Assembly (NCBI GenBank): GCA_019188255.1 | Contig: JAETXT010000008.1 | Span: 2,976,001-3,040,000, forward strand | Origin: Verticillium longisporum | Lineage: Eukaryota; Ascomycota; Sordariomycetes; Glomerellales; Plectosphaerellaceae | Length of the DNA: 64,000 bases | Reading direction: 5' to 3' | In this document: piece after piece, positions 1-9,325 of the stretch | Layout of the letters: each line of letters begins with the position of its first letter | Numbering within the stretch: position 1 is the first letter of the stretch | Program-made: the position numbers and the translations under genes | Notes under the pieces: generated by a model | Database searches by the model: none | What the model was told of the DNA's origin: nothing | The model's input: the letters and a program-made list of their open reading frames with translations, nothing else

Positions 1-3000
1 AGTCCGGCCGGTGCACATTCATCTGGGCAAGGCAGGGTCAAAGGGGGAAAGGGCTGGCCGGCTCAGCGGCTGGTCGGGGTGTTGATGGCCACACCACGCA
101 CGGCAGACAGCCTGAAAAGTTTTGGTTGGCAGCTCTCTTCTGCCTTCGGTAAGGTGACGGTCAACACGTCAGGAATCTCATTTCATTGGTTTCTTTCGCC
201 CTCTTTCTCTCTGCATCCAAGCGGCCTCTGGGTGTAAATGAGCCTGGTCCGACAGGGCAACGGACGGCCCCCAACCTTCGCAACAGTTCCGTCGACACGG
301 ATGCAAAAGCGAAAGCTCTGGAAGACTCGCCTCTTTCCTTTTACCTCCCTTTCTTCAGCCATTGAACAGCATGTCGAGTCACAAGGCCGATCATTTCCCC
401 TTGGTCAATTTGAGGTCGCTTGCGGTGCAGAACATCTCGGCGCCTAGAGTCCCTTGGCAACCAACCATAAGTACTCTGACGGCACCGGAAACGGAACCCC
501 CACGAGCGCTTCAAGCAACGGGGAGTCGGCAAGTCGCAAGGGCTAACCACTTTCTGCAAGGCAGAATAGGAAGACCAAGGTGCACATGAGGTGATGGCCG
601 CAGCCCGCGAGGCCTTCTCCTGGCCATTGCCCATATTTCTGTTGGGCTTCTTTCGCGACCGAGCGTGACAACAATCCAGTTTGCGTGTTCGATAATGGCC
701 TCTGACGTCTGGTCCCTGCAGTGCCCCCTTTTTTCGACATGCATTTCAATCGACGAACAGGCTGCCACATTACGCACAGCAGATGAGAGGGTCATAAGTA
801 CATCTCCAGCGAAGAAAAGCCCCTGCAGACGTCGAATGCTCCTTGACCCCAGAATGGGCGGTGAAGATCATAGACTCTCTGCATGCTGCTGGGTGTCTAT
901 ACGTTTATCTCTTCTTTTTGGGTGTACGTCACGCCCCCACAAGCCTGTCAGGGACGGAAGCAACTCAAGTCTGGGTCTCACAGGACCGCAATCGTCACGA
1001 CGTACATGGTACTAGCCAGCCCTTGCCACCCGCTGTCATCTCTTTCTAGCAGCCCTGATCAACCGGCCTAAAAGTTGGCATGTGTACTACCCACCTGAGA
1101 TTCATGACCAGGATCAGGGTCCTTGACATCCTCGAGACGGTTACAGCCCTGACAGCTAAGGTACGTCTCTTTGTTTCGCCGGCAGCGTCTTGTGAAAGCT
1201 GGGTGAGATTGCCCGGCCCCCTATAATTCCCCTAATTTCCGTGCATGGCGTCCTCGACACCAGCTTGCTCACCGCTCCAAAGACACTCTCTGTAGTCGGG
1301 CGAGCAAGCGGGTCTTCGACCGGCTGGTGCTGAAGAGCGACTAACATCAGAAGCAGCAACCTCGATGCAAACCCCTCCCTCCCTGCCTCAAACCCTGCAC
1401 TCATCAAAGTCCATAGTCTCCCGTAACAACAGCCAGACCCATGCTGCCGTAACCAGGGCATTTGAGTCAGGAACTCATTGTTTTCTCGGTTAGAAGAGAG
1501 GCGACCAGGCAAAAACCATCCCAACCTGCTGGTTGGTTGAGACAGACGCCACAGGAGCACCCCTCGAGCTCAGAAACATCCCCTCGCCCCCCTCCAGATT
1601 GAATATCACATCCATTCTCTCAGCACGCCATGCGCTTTCCTTAACGCCTACAACGATTCATGCGAGGGACGAGAAACAAGCACAGGCGTAGGGTGGATTC
1701 CTTCGAAGGTTGAACGTGTTGGGGGGGCTCGCCGCGAGGTTCGAAAGGGACAACGACCCTGTCGCGTCTCAGCCTGGGCTTTACTGATTCGTAGTACGTT
1801 CATGTTCTGTGCAGTATGCGCGCTAAGATATTGGTTGGCCGCAGCGAAGCCAGAATTCTGTCTATCTTGTGTGCCCCAGTTCCCTCCTCTATGAGGCAAG
1901 TATGAAACAGCCTGAAGGTGGAGATTCTTCCGCGCTCAAGCTTATGCGTCAAAACGAAATGACAAACAGAGTGCTGGTGATGAATTCTTGCTAGTCTATT
2001 CTGCGGCTGTCCTCAGGGCATTTCACCACCTCTTGCCGTCGCCGTGCCATCCACCATGCAGCGGTACACTAGCCAGTCTCAGAGCGAGTGCCAATTACTT
2101 TCTCAGACTACACCGATCGACAAAGGGTCAGCAGGGGACCGGCAAGAAGGGAGCTGAGAAGGTCGCCCTACGAGCTCGGTGTCCCGGTCTGGTCACCTTT
2201 TTCCTGTGTGCTTGGCAAGTCGCCAACCGTTAGGCACTCCTAGCCCTCCTTGTCGTCCACCGGATCCTTGCCCATAGCAGAAACAGGGGATGAATTCACC
2301 CCCTCCTCCTCCTCCTCCTCGAGGATGGGCATGAGCTGATCGGCGATTCGACTTGGAGCTCCGGGGCCTGCGTGTTTGCGAGAGAACGACCATGGGGTGC
2401 CAGGCCGGGTGGGGGGGCTGCCCTTGCGCAGGCCATTGTCGTCCGAGCCATGGCAGCACGCGTCCCCGTCATAGTTCAAGGCTGTGGTGTCGATAGCTCC
2501 GTGCACATCATTGATAGGTATGGTTGCGATGGTGCCGTCTGCGGCCCGGCCCTGGCCGCTAGGGTCAGAGGGCGTGTTTGGCCCCATTGTCCCGCTGTCA
2601 GCCCTTTGGGTCCCGGCGTGGGAGGGTTTCGCTGGCGATGATGTTTGTTGACCGGAAGAACGCCGCATGGCTGAGGATTGCTGTGTGCTCGAAGTAAAGA
2701 GTATGGTGCGGGCAGACACGAGCAGGATGAGAGCTTCTGGAGTTGTCAAGGGGGAGAATAATGCTGAAACTCATTGTCCATCTCATGTTATCTAGGGCGA
2801 GGATGCACCCCGAATTTTATGTTTCCTCATTGTTCATCGTCGAGTTGGCCGACTTCAGCCGCCCCCGTTGTGTTTTCTCCTTTCTCGTCGTAGGCACAAC
2901 GCCCACCAGACACATCGTGGGCATTTCCTGTGCGCTCCGCAAGACTGGCGAGCGCAGCGACCGGGGATAGAGGCCACTAGCGCCTCCCGTCCCGCCATGA

Positions 3001-5024
3001 ACTTGGTCTCTCTCGCAACAAGGGTGTTCTCATCATCATCTGGGCAGGATGGGCGGCGGAGGCGGAGTAGAACAGGACATGTCGATCAGGCCCTAGGTGC
3101 CTCCGCAAGTAGGTAAGGACAGAATGGCCATCATGATCAGAACTCATGAAAGCCGGCTACCTTGAGATGTGACCAGGAATGTGCCCGTGTGCGAGTCCAG
3201 GTACAAGCCGGGGTGGATGGGTCAAGCGGGTTCGACACCCATGTGCGACGATCTGCCGCAAGACCTTGTACTACCATAGACGCCACCAGAGACGAACGTC
3301 TTACCAGGGACTTACTATCACAGGGGATCACCACTATTGCCAGCCGGAACCCTGGGTCGCTAGCACTTGGGGGCCGGCTGTCGTGTTTTGCTTGCACTCA
3401 AACGTGCGGACGGCAGAGATTTATCCCAATAGTGGCATGCACGATTGTGTGCGCAGGAGGAAAAAGACGGACGTGCGCCGGGCTGGCGACTAGTGACGTT
3501 GAGCTTCAAAAAGATAAGTCAACATCTTTAATCTTGGTGTTTTTTTTTTTTACATTGGCAATGTCAAGAGGCGCCACAAAGGACGAAAGCTGCCATTGCG
3601 TGTTCGATGACTGAGGCCGTCAGGTTTCAGACGCAGGCAAACCGGTGAGAATCCGCGGCCACGACTGCAGCTGCTGGGCTCTGCCCGCGTTGTCGTGTCT
3701 TCTTCAGCGATTTCTGGGAACGTTGGCGTTCGAAGTGCGGCATCGAGTCTGACTCGGGCCCATGGCTTCACTGCCTTACTCCACTGTTGGGGATACAGCC
3801 GGTTGCTATCTTCCTCGAGCGTTCGTCTCTCAGACCAGGATCAAGCTTTGTTCTTTGTCCCTAGAGCGCTCTGGCCTGTATACGAGATGGCCCTTGCCCT
3901 GTATGAAAGAGCCATTGTCCCTCCCAACTCGATGGGACGGGGAGTGTGTGGAGTGGCCACTCAAGGCAGGTTGATGGTCAGAACTTCAATTCTACATGCG
4001 TGTTGGTTGAAGCGCAACTCGTGGGCTACTTCATTCCATCTGTGAGCCCCTCCTTGATTTGCCACTCATCCTTGAAGTCTCAGACTACTGTGGAAAGGTG
4101 GCGCGGCTACCTCATCAGGCATATAGGGGGGCATTGCCTTGGGAGCCGATTGGGAACCATGCTTCCGCTTGACAAGGCTATCTTCAGCCTCTGATCAGGT
4201 CCCACTTGGGATGTCAGTGTATCTCAAGCGTCCCACAGGAAGGGTGTCATGGAGCGAAGAGAAGGGTCAGTGGGCTGAGGACGGAAACCGGCTCATTGGG
4301 GATCGGCGCCATCAAGACCTTGCAGTCTCCCGCGGGTTGAAGCGAGCCAGGGAGGGGTGCACTCGGCTGTTGATGCCGTTCTTGACAGGAGCCATCAAAC
4401 AAGTCCAACCGAAACGCACAGACAGCGTGCCGACTTGTGCGCTGCTCGGTGACCTGATTGATCGTGTTGGCAGTTGGCGAATGTGGTGCAGAGCATGGGT
4501 CTGTGTGGTGTTGTAGGAGTGAGCAGCGGAGGGGGCTCAACAACTACGAGGGGTCGCCGTGTTGGCAATGTGCCAAATAGCTTCAGAAGACCTGGTTGGT
4601 GGTGTTCAGGAGCACTTACAACGTCAAGCCTGCCTTGGCGGCTGTTTGGGGTATGACTTTTGTTTCTCTTGGTAGGCGTTCAGGAGGGTGATCTACCACA
4701 CGCGTCCGTGTCCTGAGATTACTCCCCCAAAGCGCGTCACATCTTGACGGGGAGACGGGGGGACGGAGACCTGCCGGCCTCATCGCACGACTGGCCCTGA
4801 CGCCCTACAATACCTAGACAGTGCCTTGATTGCCAGGGTGCCATCGGCTCACGGCGAGTGTCTTTCGTGCCCTGTCACTCGCATGCACACCTGCCTGGCA
4901 CAAGGAAATGGTGTCTATAGACTCAAGTAAAATTTCCTTCTAGATCGATCATGTCCTGTGCGGTCCGTCTAAGGGTATCATCATACCGCACCATGGCTAT
5001 CGTACACCGACAAGCAGGCCTTGT
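1..5024. other. Gene-poor spacer, no convincing gene
   Basis: All reading frames here are short, overlap on both strands and have no recognisable domains. Splice-like signals do not join them into anything I recognise. The stretch has a short CCT run at about 2302-2319 and a 12-nt T run at about 3540-3552. The only longer frame with a protein-like composition is the weak candidate at 2240-2749, listed separately. I see no tRNA, rRNA or transposon ends. It may be the regulatory and untranslated region of a gene outside the window, but nothing in the sequence proves this. Confidence 0.6.
2240..2749 (-). CDS. Weak candidate ORF, 169 aa, hydrophilic, unknown
   Basis: This frame is open for 169 codons and encodes a hydrophilic, low-complexity product rich in Ser, Pro, Gly and Asp. 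Near the C-terminus is a run of Glu encoded by a CTC/CCT microsatellite on the plus strand. It has no domain, signal peptide or membrane segment that I recognise. The first 30 residues are more hydrophobic than the rest and could be a wrongly included upstream stretch. It could be the last exon of a longer gene, a leader sequence or a chance frame. I assign no function and hold it weakly. Confidence 0.18.
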   Translation of the reverse strand: MTTPEALILLVSARTILFTSSTQQSSAMRRSSGQQTSSPAKPSHAGTQRADSGTMGPNTPSDPSGQGRAADGTIATIPINDVHGAIDTTALNYDGDACCHGSDDNGLRKGSPPTRPGTPWSFSRKHAGPGAPSRIADQLMPILEEEEEEGVNSSPVSAMGKDPVDDKEG

Positions 5025-6396
5025 CTAGCTCGCCGCCAAGATCTCCGCCGCATCCGGCGCGGAACTGTGGTCTCGCTTGCCGTCCGACGCCCGCAGCACC
5101 TCAGCCTGCCTCTGCAGCCGCTCGGCCTCCCTCTTGTTCTCATGGCTCACATAGGTGCCATAACGCAGCGTGCCCAGCGTCAGCACGGCCATGAAGAGGA
5201 TACCCAGGACCGATCGCCGGATGAGCACCCAGCGCAGGCCTTCAATCTCCGACTTGGCGTCGCTGCTCAGCGAGATACTGATCTTGTAGTTGATCTGCTG
5301 AATCTGGGTGTGTGTCAGTGTCCGAAAGAGTATCCTCTACTGCAGAGAGAGGGGGGGAGGCCGCGGTACGTACAATGCTGTCGACGCCCTTCTGCTCCTC
5401 GCTCACCGCAATTTTGCGGTCGTTGAACATGCCGCGCACATTATCATTCAGCGTAAGAACCTCCTGGCTCAGCGACTGCGTCAGAATGTCCACCTCGTGC
5501 TGCAGCAGGGTCCGCTGCTGCCTCATCTCCTCGTCGGCGATGCGCTGGTTGTTCTTGACCTCGGTGCTGAGCTCCGAGCACGCGGCGCGGAACAAATACG
5601 TCTCCTATCAGACTTGGTCAGCACATGTCCAACCCTGGCCGACGAATGCACAACGCCCCCCCCCCCCCCTCCCAGCGGCCCCCACGTTCCACCCACGCGA
5701 CGTCGCTCTTCTGACGAGGCTGTCCTGCGCGACGTCCAGGTTCTGCGCCAGGATCCGCCGCACGGCCTTCATCACCGACGTGGCCTGCACCTCGGTGTAC
5801 CCGCCGGCCTGGAGCTGCCGCACGAGCGAGTAGCTGTCAAAGTGGTGGACGTAGGGCGGCGGCGACAGGTGAGGGTGCTGGCGCGCGCCGCCCTCGTCGG
5901 TGCCGGGTTCGGGCATCTGCAGCATGGCCTCCAGCGGGCCGCTCTTCTTCGCATCCTGGCGCGCCTCCTCGCGCGAGTCGGACGCGGCGGCATCCTTCCC
6001 TTGGGCGTCGGACTCGGCGCTCGTGTCGGCGGGGCCCTGTGCTGTCGGAGGGGGCGGCTGTGCCTCGGCAGCTGGCTCGGTGGTAGGGGTCGTGGCGGCG
6101 GCGGCGGCGGCGGCGGCGGCGAGCTCCGAGTCCTTGGCGAGCGCTTCGGGGCTCGGAGGCGCGAGGGGCGGCCTCATCTCGTCATCTTCGGCCGGCGCGG
6201 GCAGAGGCTCGACGGCCTTGCCGTGGCGGCGGGCGACGGGGGCGCGCGGTGCGAAGGCTGTCGAGAAGACGGCGCGCTGGCGTCTGGGGTCGGCGTAGCG
6301 CTTGCGGGATGTCCTCGTGGCCTGGACGACGCCGGTGCTGACCCGCAGAGGACGGAACAGAGGCGGGTAGAGAAAGGTCAAGCGCGCTGTCGACAT
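5025..6396 (-). CDS. Mitochondrial DUF1640 (MCUR1/CCDC90/Fmp32-like) protein
   Basis: Three exons: 6396-5686, 5604-5374 and 5303-5025, giving about 406 aa. Residues 1-50 are rich in Arg, Ser and Thr with few acids, as in a mitochondrial presequence. Residues about 50-190 are low complexity, with a polyalanine run encoded by a GCG repeat near 6095-6121. The DUF1640 core starts at the FDSYSLVRQL region (about 195). It continues through a long coiled coil containing ETYLFRAACSEL and ends with one membrane segment (about residues 338-358, RRSVLGILFMAVLTLG) and a charged tail. Family members are inner-membrane coiled-coil proteins tied to the calcium uniporter regulator MCUR1 and yeast Fmp32. The exact role in fungi is unsettled, and databases often mislabel them as 'MOZ acetyltransferase'. 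The second intron (5373-5304) has a clean GTACGT donor. The first intron's donor (GTGGGG, 5685) is the only in-phase choice but is weak, and that intron contains a 14-nt C run. Confidence 0.85.
5656..5669. repeat. Poly-C tract (14 nt) inside an intron
   Basis: Fourteen consecutive C on the plus strand lie in the first intron of the DUF1640 gene. Such tracts are prone to length errors. Here a length error would not change the protein. Confidence 0.9.
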
Positions 6397-6532
6397 GGTG
6401 GTGTTGTGTGCAGGTGTTCGAAATGGAATGGCTGAGCCATGCCATGACCATGACGTTGGACAAGGCATGGATCGAGACTCGGCACTTGCCTATGGTTGGG
6501 TCGGTCCGGATGACCGCTCAGGCGGAGGGGAA

Positions 6533-7798
6533 TCAATCACGTGGCAGCGGGAGCGGGTCAACCAGCATGAGAATTTTGAACATCTTCCGAAGAATATTGA
6601 ACATCTTCCGAAGAATATTGAACATCTTCCGAAGAATTTGAACATCTTCCGAAGAATTTGAACATCTTCCGAAGAACTTTGAACATCTTCCGAAGAATTC
6701 TGAAGATGAAGAAGAATCAGCCACTGTGGACCGGCAATGCACTTGCGACATGTCACGCCATGGCAGATTCAATTGTCCTTGGGGGCGAAACCCATGTTCT
6801 CTCTTTACTACCTTACTTCCTGACACACCCAAATCCCTTCCCGCTGTCTTTAGCACAGCAGTTTCGTGCTGGCCCCTCGCATCCGCCACACGACTACAGG
6901 AATGGGGTTTCAGTGCTGCGTTGGCCTTGGTCGGCGATGGGCGAGAGATCATGACGTTCTCGGGCATCATGGTACCGTAAACGACGCCCGTGTGTCGCAT
7001 CTTCGACCCTATATCAACAAGTTCTTTCATGACCAGCATGCGCTGGTCATCGTTTCCCGCATGAGGGCCCGGGACAAGCGCAGGGATGCGGTTATACGGC
7101 ACGGTGCATGATGCGCGCATCGTCGAGCCGTCAATGTGCTCGAGGAGAATAAGGCACACAGGTCTATATTTGCCCGCGATATGGCTGCGCATCGGCATCG
7201 TGAAGGCGCCGTAGTACTTTGGTGCGAACTGGCCGTCCGTGCCCATCGTCTTGAAGTGCTGGTAGACGGCGGCCTCCCTGCTGAGATCCATGTCGGCCTG
7301 CCTGACAACATCGCTGGCATACGGGAGAGCACATGCCAGGAAAGGGTAGTAGAGCGGGTCGTAGATCTTGGCAACAACGCGAGCTGGGATGCCTTTATGC
7401 ATCTGGCCCAGATTAAGTTTACAAACGACAACCTGTGAGCCCCTCTCCTTGGTGGTCTTGATGGTCTTCTCGATGGTCAGGCCGATGTGCTGAGAAGACT
7501 TGGTACCATCATCCGTTGGCCATGCGGCACCACGGGGAAGACACTCGGCGACCAATTGGCTTCTGGTCTTGTGCTGCTTGATCACGGCATCGCCATCGCC
7601 ATCGAAAGTCGAGGAGGGATCAGAAGGGCGATAGTAGGAAGGACCATCGAATGGTTCAGGCGCCTCGTGGGGAGTGATCATCAACTCGCGGCCTTGGTGG
7701 TAGGGGAAGTCTTCATCGTGGTAGGTGTCCAAAGGAGGCATCCACGGATGGTTGGCCATAACGACGTCGCTAGAGAAGGAGGTACGTTGACGAGACAC
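6533..7798 (-). CDS. Degenerate protein-kinase-like ORF with repeat-derived tail
   Basis: A single frame of 421 codons; an internal Met at codon 14 (7759) is an equally good start. Residues about 120-300 resemble the fungal kinase-like family that carries a VAKIYDPLYYPF block, a DLSREAAVYQHF helix and the hinge LILLEHIDGSTM. The catalytic-loop position reads VVYGTMMPENVMI, so the His and Asp of the usual HxD motif are absent while the ENV part survives. No DFG-like metal-binding motif follows. The last 60 or so residues are translated from the 20/21-nt tandem repeat at 6579-6702 and read the same repeat in three registers. Without HxD and DFG, phosphotransfer is unlikely. It is either a pseudokinase fragment or a decaying gene whose true 3' part was replaced. 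I am sure of the family resemblance in the middle and unsure that the C-terminal third is translated. Confidence 0.5.
   Translation of the reverse strand: MSRQRTSFSSDVVMANHPWMPPLDTYHDEDFPYHQGRELMITPHEAPEPFDGPSYYRPSDPSSTFDGDGDAVIKQHKTRSQLVAECLPRGAAWPTDDGTKSSQHIGLTIEKTIKTTKERGSQVVVCKLNLGQMHKGIPARVVAKIYDPLYYPFLACALPYASDVVRQADMDLSREAAVYQHFKTMGTDGQFAPKYYGAFTMPMRSHIAGKYRPVCLILLEHIDGSTMRASCTVPYNRIPALVPGPHAGNDDQRMLVMKELVDIGSKMRHTGVVYGTMMPENVMISRPSPTKANAALKPHSCSRVADARGQHETAVLKTAGRDLGVSGSKVVKREHGFRPQGQLNLPWRDMSQVHCRSTVADSSSSSEFFGRCSKFFGRCSNSSEDVQILRKMFNILRKMFNILRKMFKILMLVDPLPLPRD
6579..6702. repeat. Tandem repeat, six copies of a 20/21-nt unit
   Basis: Six head-to-tail copies share the core aacatcttccgaagaa followed by 4-5 variable bases. 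Unit lengths are 21, 21, 20, 20, 21 and 21 nt, starting at 6579, 6600, 6621, 6641, 6661 and 6682. Read on the minus strand the unit has no stop codon in any register, so the overlapping kinase-like frame stays open although the 20-nt units shift the frame. Confidence 0.95.
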
Positions 7799-9325
7799 GG
7801 GTCATGAAAATGGCGTACGAAAGACGCGACCTTACAAGTCTTGTGTGGCTAGGGCTTTGGGGAGTGTCAGGTGAAGTGCTGAAGTACCTTACCTTTTAAG
7901 GTGCCTTAGGTAGGTAGGTAGGTACCTGGGGAGAGGTGATGAAGAGGACCAACTTGCTGGCAAAAGGTCAAGTTGTCAGCAAGAAAAATATATCAACAAA
8001 AGAGAAACACGAATTGCTATCAGACAGTGAATGCAAAGAAGGCAAGGTGGACAAGTATTATGTCTTGTGGAGGGGAAGGCGTATTCTTTATAAAGAGGCG
8101 TGCGGACGGCAACTATTTGTCTGGCGTGTGGGGCGCCCCAGGTGTCTAGATATGTTATTTGGATACCAGGATACCTTACTTGGATGAATATCTTGGGTTG
8201 CTCACTGCGTCACGTTGAAGGAAATTTGAGTTTAGGTCTACCAAGTTGCCCGCCGCTCTCCATCATTTCTCAGCATGTACAATTTATGTCAGTAGAGTTC
8301 CATTGAATAAGGTACCTAATGATCATGTTATTGAAGGCCTTGGTTTCCTACACTTTATGAATCATGTGCCGCATCGAGAGTGTTCCTGTCTCAAGTTCTG
8401 ATCAACTCAGTCGCTATGAGTCGCGGAAGCACAATAAGGCAGTTCCTACTTGGCTCCATAAACGTAGGTAGGCGAGGAAGCGAGACTGTAACCCGAGTTA
8501 TAAACGGCAAAGTATGGTTATCATCGACAGTGGAAGTGTATAGGATGGCGATGGCCTGTTGCGATATGCCCTTCTTGTTAGCCCTGGAGTCCAGTCAATG
8601 ATACGATTCACACAAGACCTGCTTTCTTTGCATGTATTGATCGATTGCGCGCACGGGTCAACGTATGCTGACATGATCTTGATTTGCATACTGTAGTGGT
8701 ACTACACAAACCGGGATTGGCATCACATGTTGATGCAGCTATCAATGCTAGTTCACGCCAGTACTACAGATTCCCATGCACCGGTGCACCGCCCTCCCAG
8801 CAACTAGTGTATACCATTTTAATGTCCCAGCCAAAATGTTCACCCCATCGTGGCAGCCGTAACAGGGCCACCAAGCATCATCCATACCCAAACCCCAAGA
8901 CCATTATGAGGGACTGCCCGACGTATCCCTCGATCTTACGGCGAGACAATGAAAACCCAAAAAAGAACACGTGGTAAATGAAGAAGGGGGAAAAAAAAAC
9001 CCCGTAACGTCTTGCGCCGTATGAGTTTTGCTGTCCGGAGAACCCGGCCGCCTCATGGTCCGGGCTAGCAGTTGTAATGGCCGTATTGTCCAGTTCTCTC
9101 GCAATATTCGAGGCCGTAAATTCAAAGTGAAACTGTCATGAACATGTGATTAGGAATTGTAGTGACGCCATGCCCGCAAATCGGATACAGGCGTTGTGGC
9201 CGGTCACGGCTGTCAGGGGCGCCTGCCAGTGACACGGCCAAGTAATGTTGTAATACATTGTCGAAGAGACCCATGGTTGATGGACTGTTGATGAGATCCA
9301 ACTAAAATGATACGGCGGGTATGCT
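7799..9325. other. Intergenic stretch, AT-richer, no gene seen
   Basis: The stretch lies between the kinase-like ORF (reading away) and the end of the PUF gene. It holds one strong copy of the window's recurrent TAGGTAGGTACC-type motif at 7904-7927 and related pieces near 8312 and 8465. The part from about 8930 to 9325 is probably the 3' untranslated region of the PUF gene. No open frame resembles a protein. Confidence 0.6.
7904..7927. repeat. TAGGTAGGTACCT-type intergenic motif
   Basis: A run of TAGG units ending in the palindrome GGTACC. Similar partly palindromic strings recur in spacers at 16164-16183, 18208-18219, 40301-40311, 40622-40638, 50658-50669 and 50839-50852. I found none inside the well-supported coding exons. 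Confidence 0.7.

Noticed and set aside
3162..3614. 150-codon plus-strand frame in the first 5 kb
   Set aside because: It includes a poly-Phe run from a T homopolymer, and several overlapping frames are equally long. No protein resemblance.
6579..6702. Tandem repeat as a CRISPR array
   Set aside because: The units are contiguous without spacers, and the genome is fungal.
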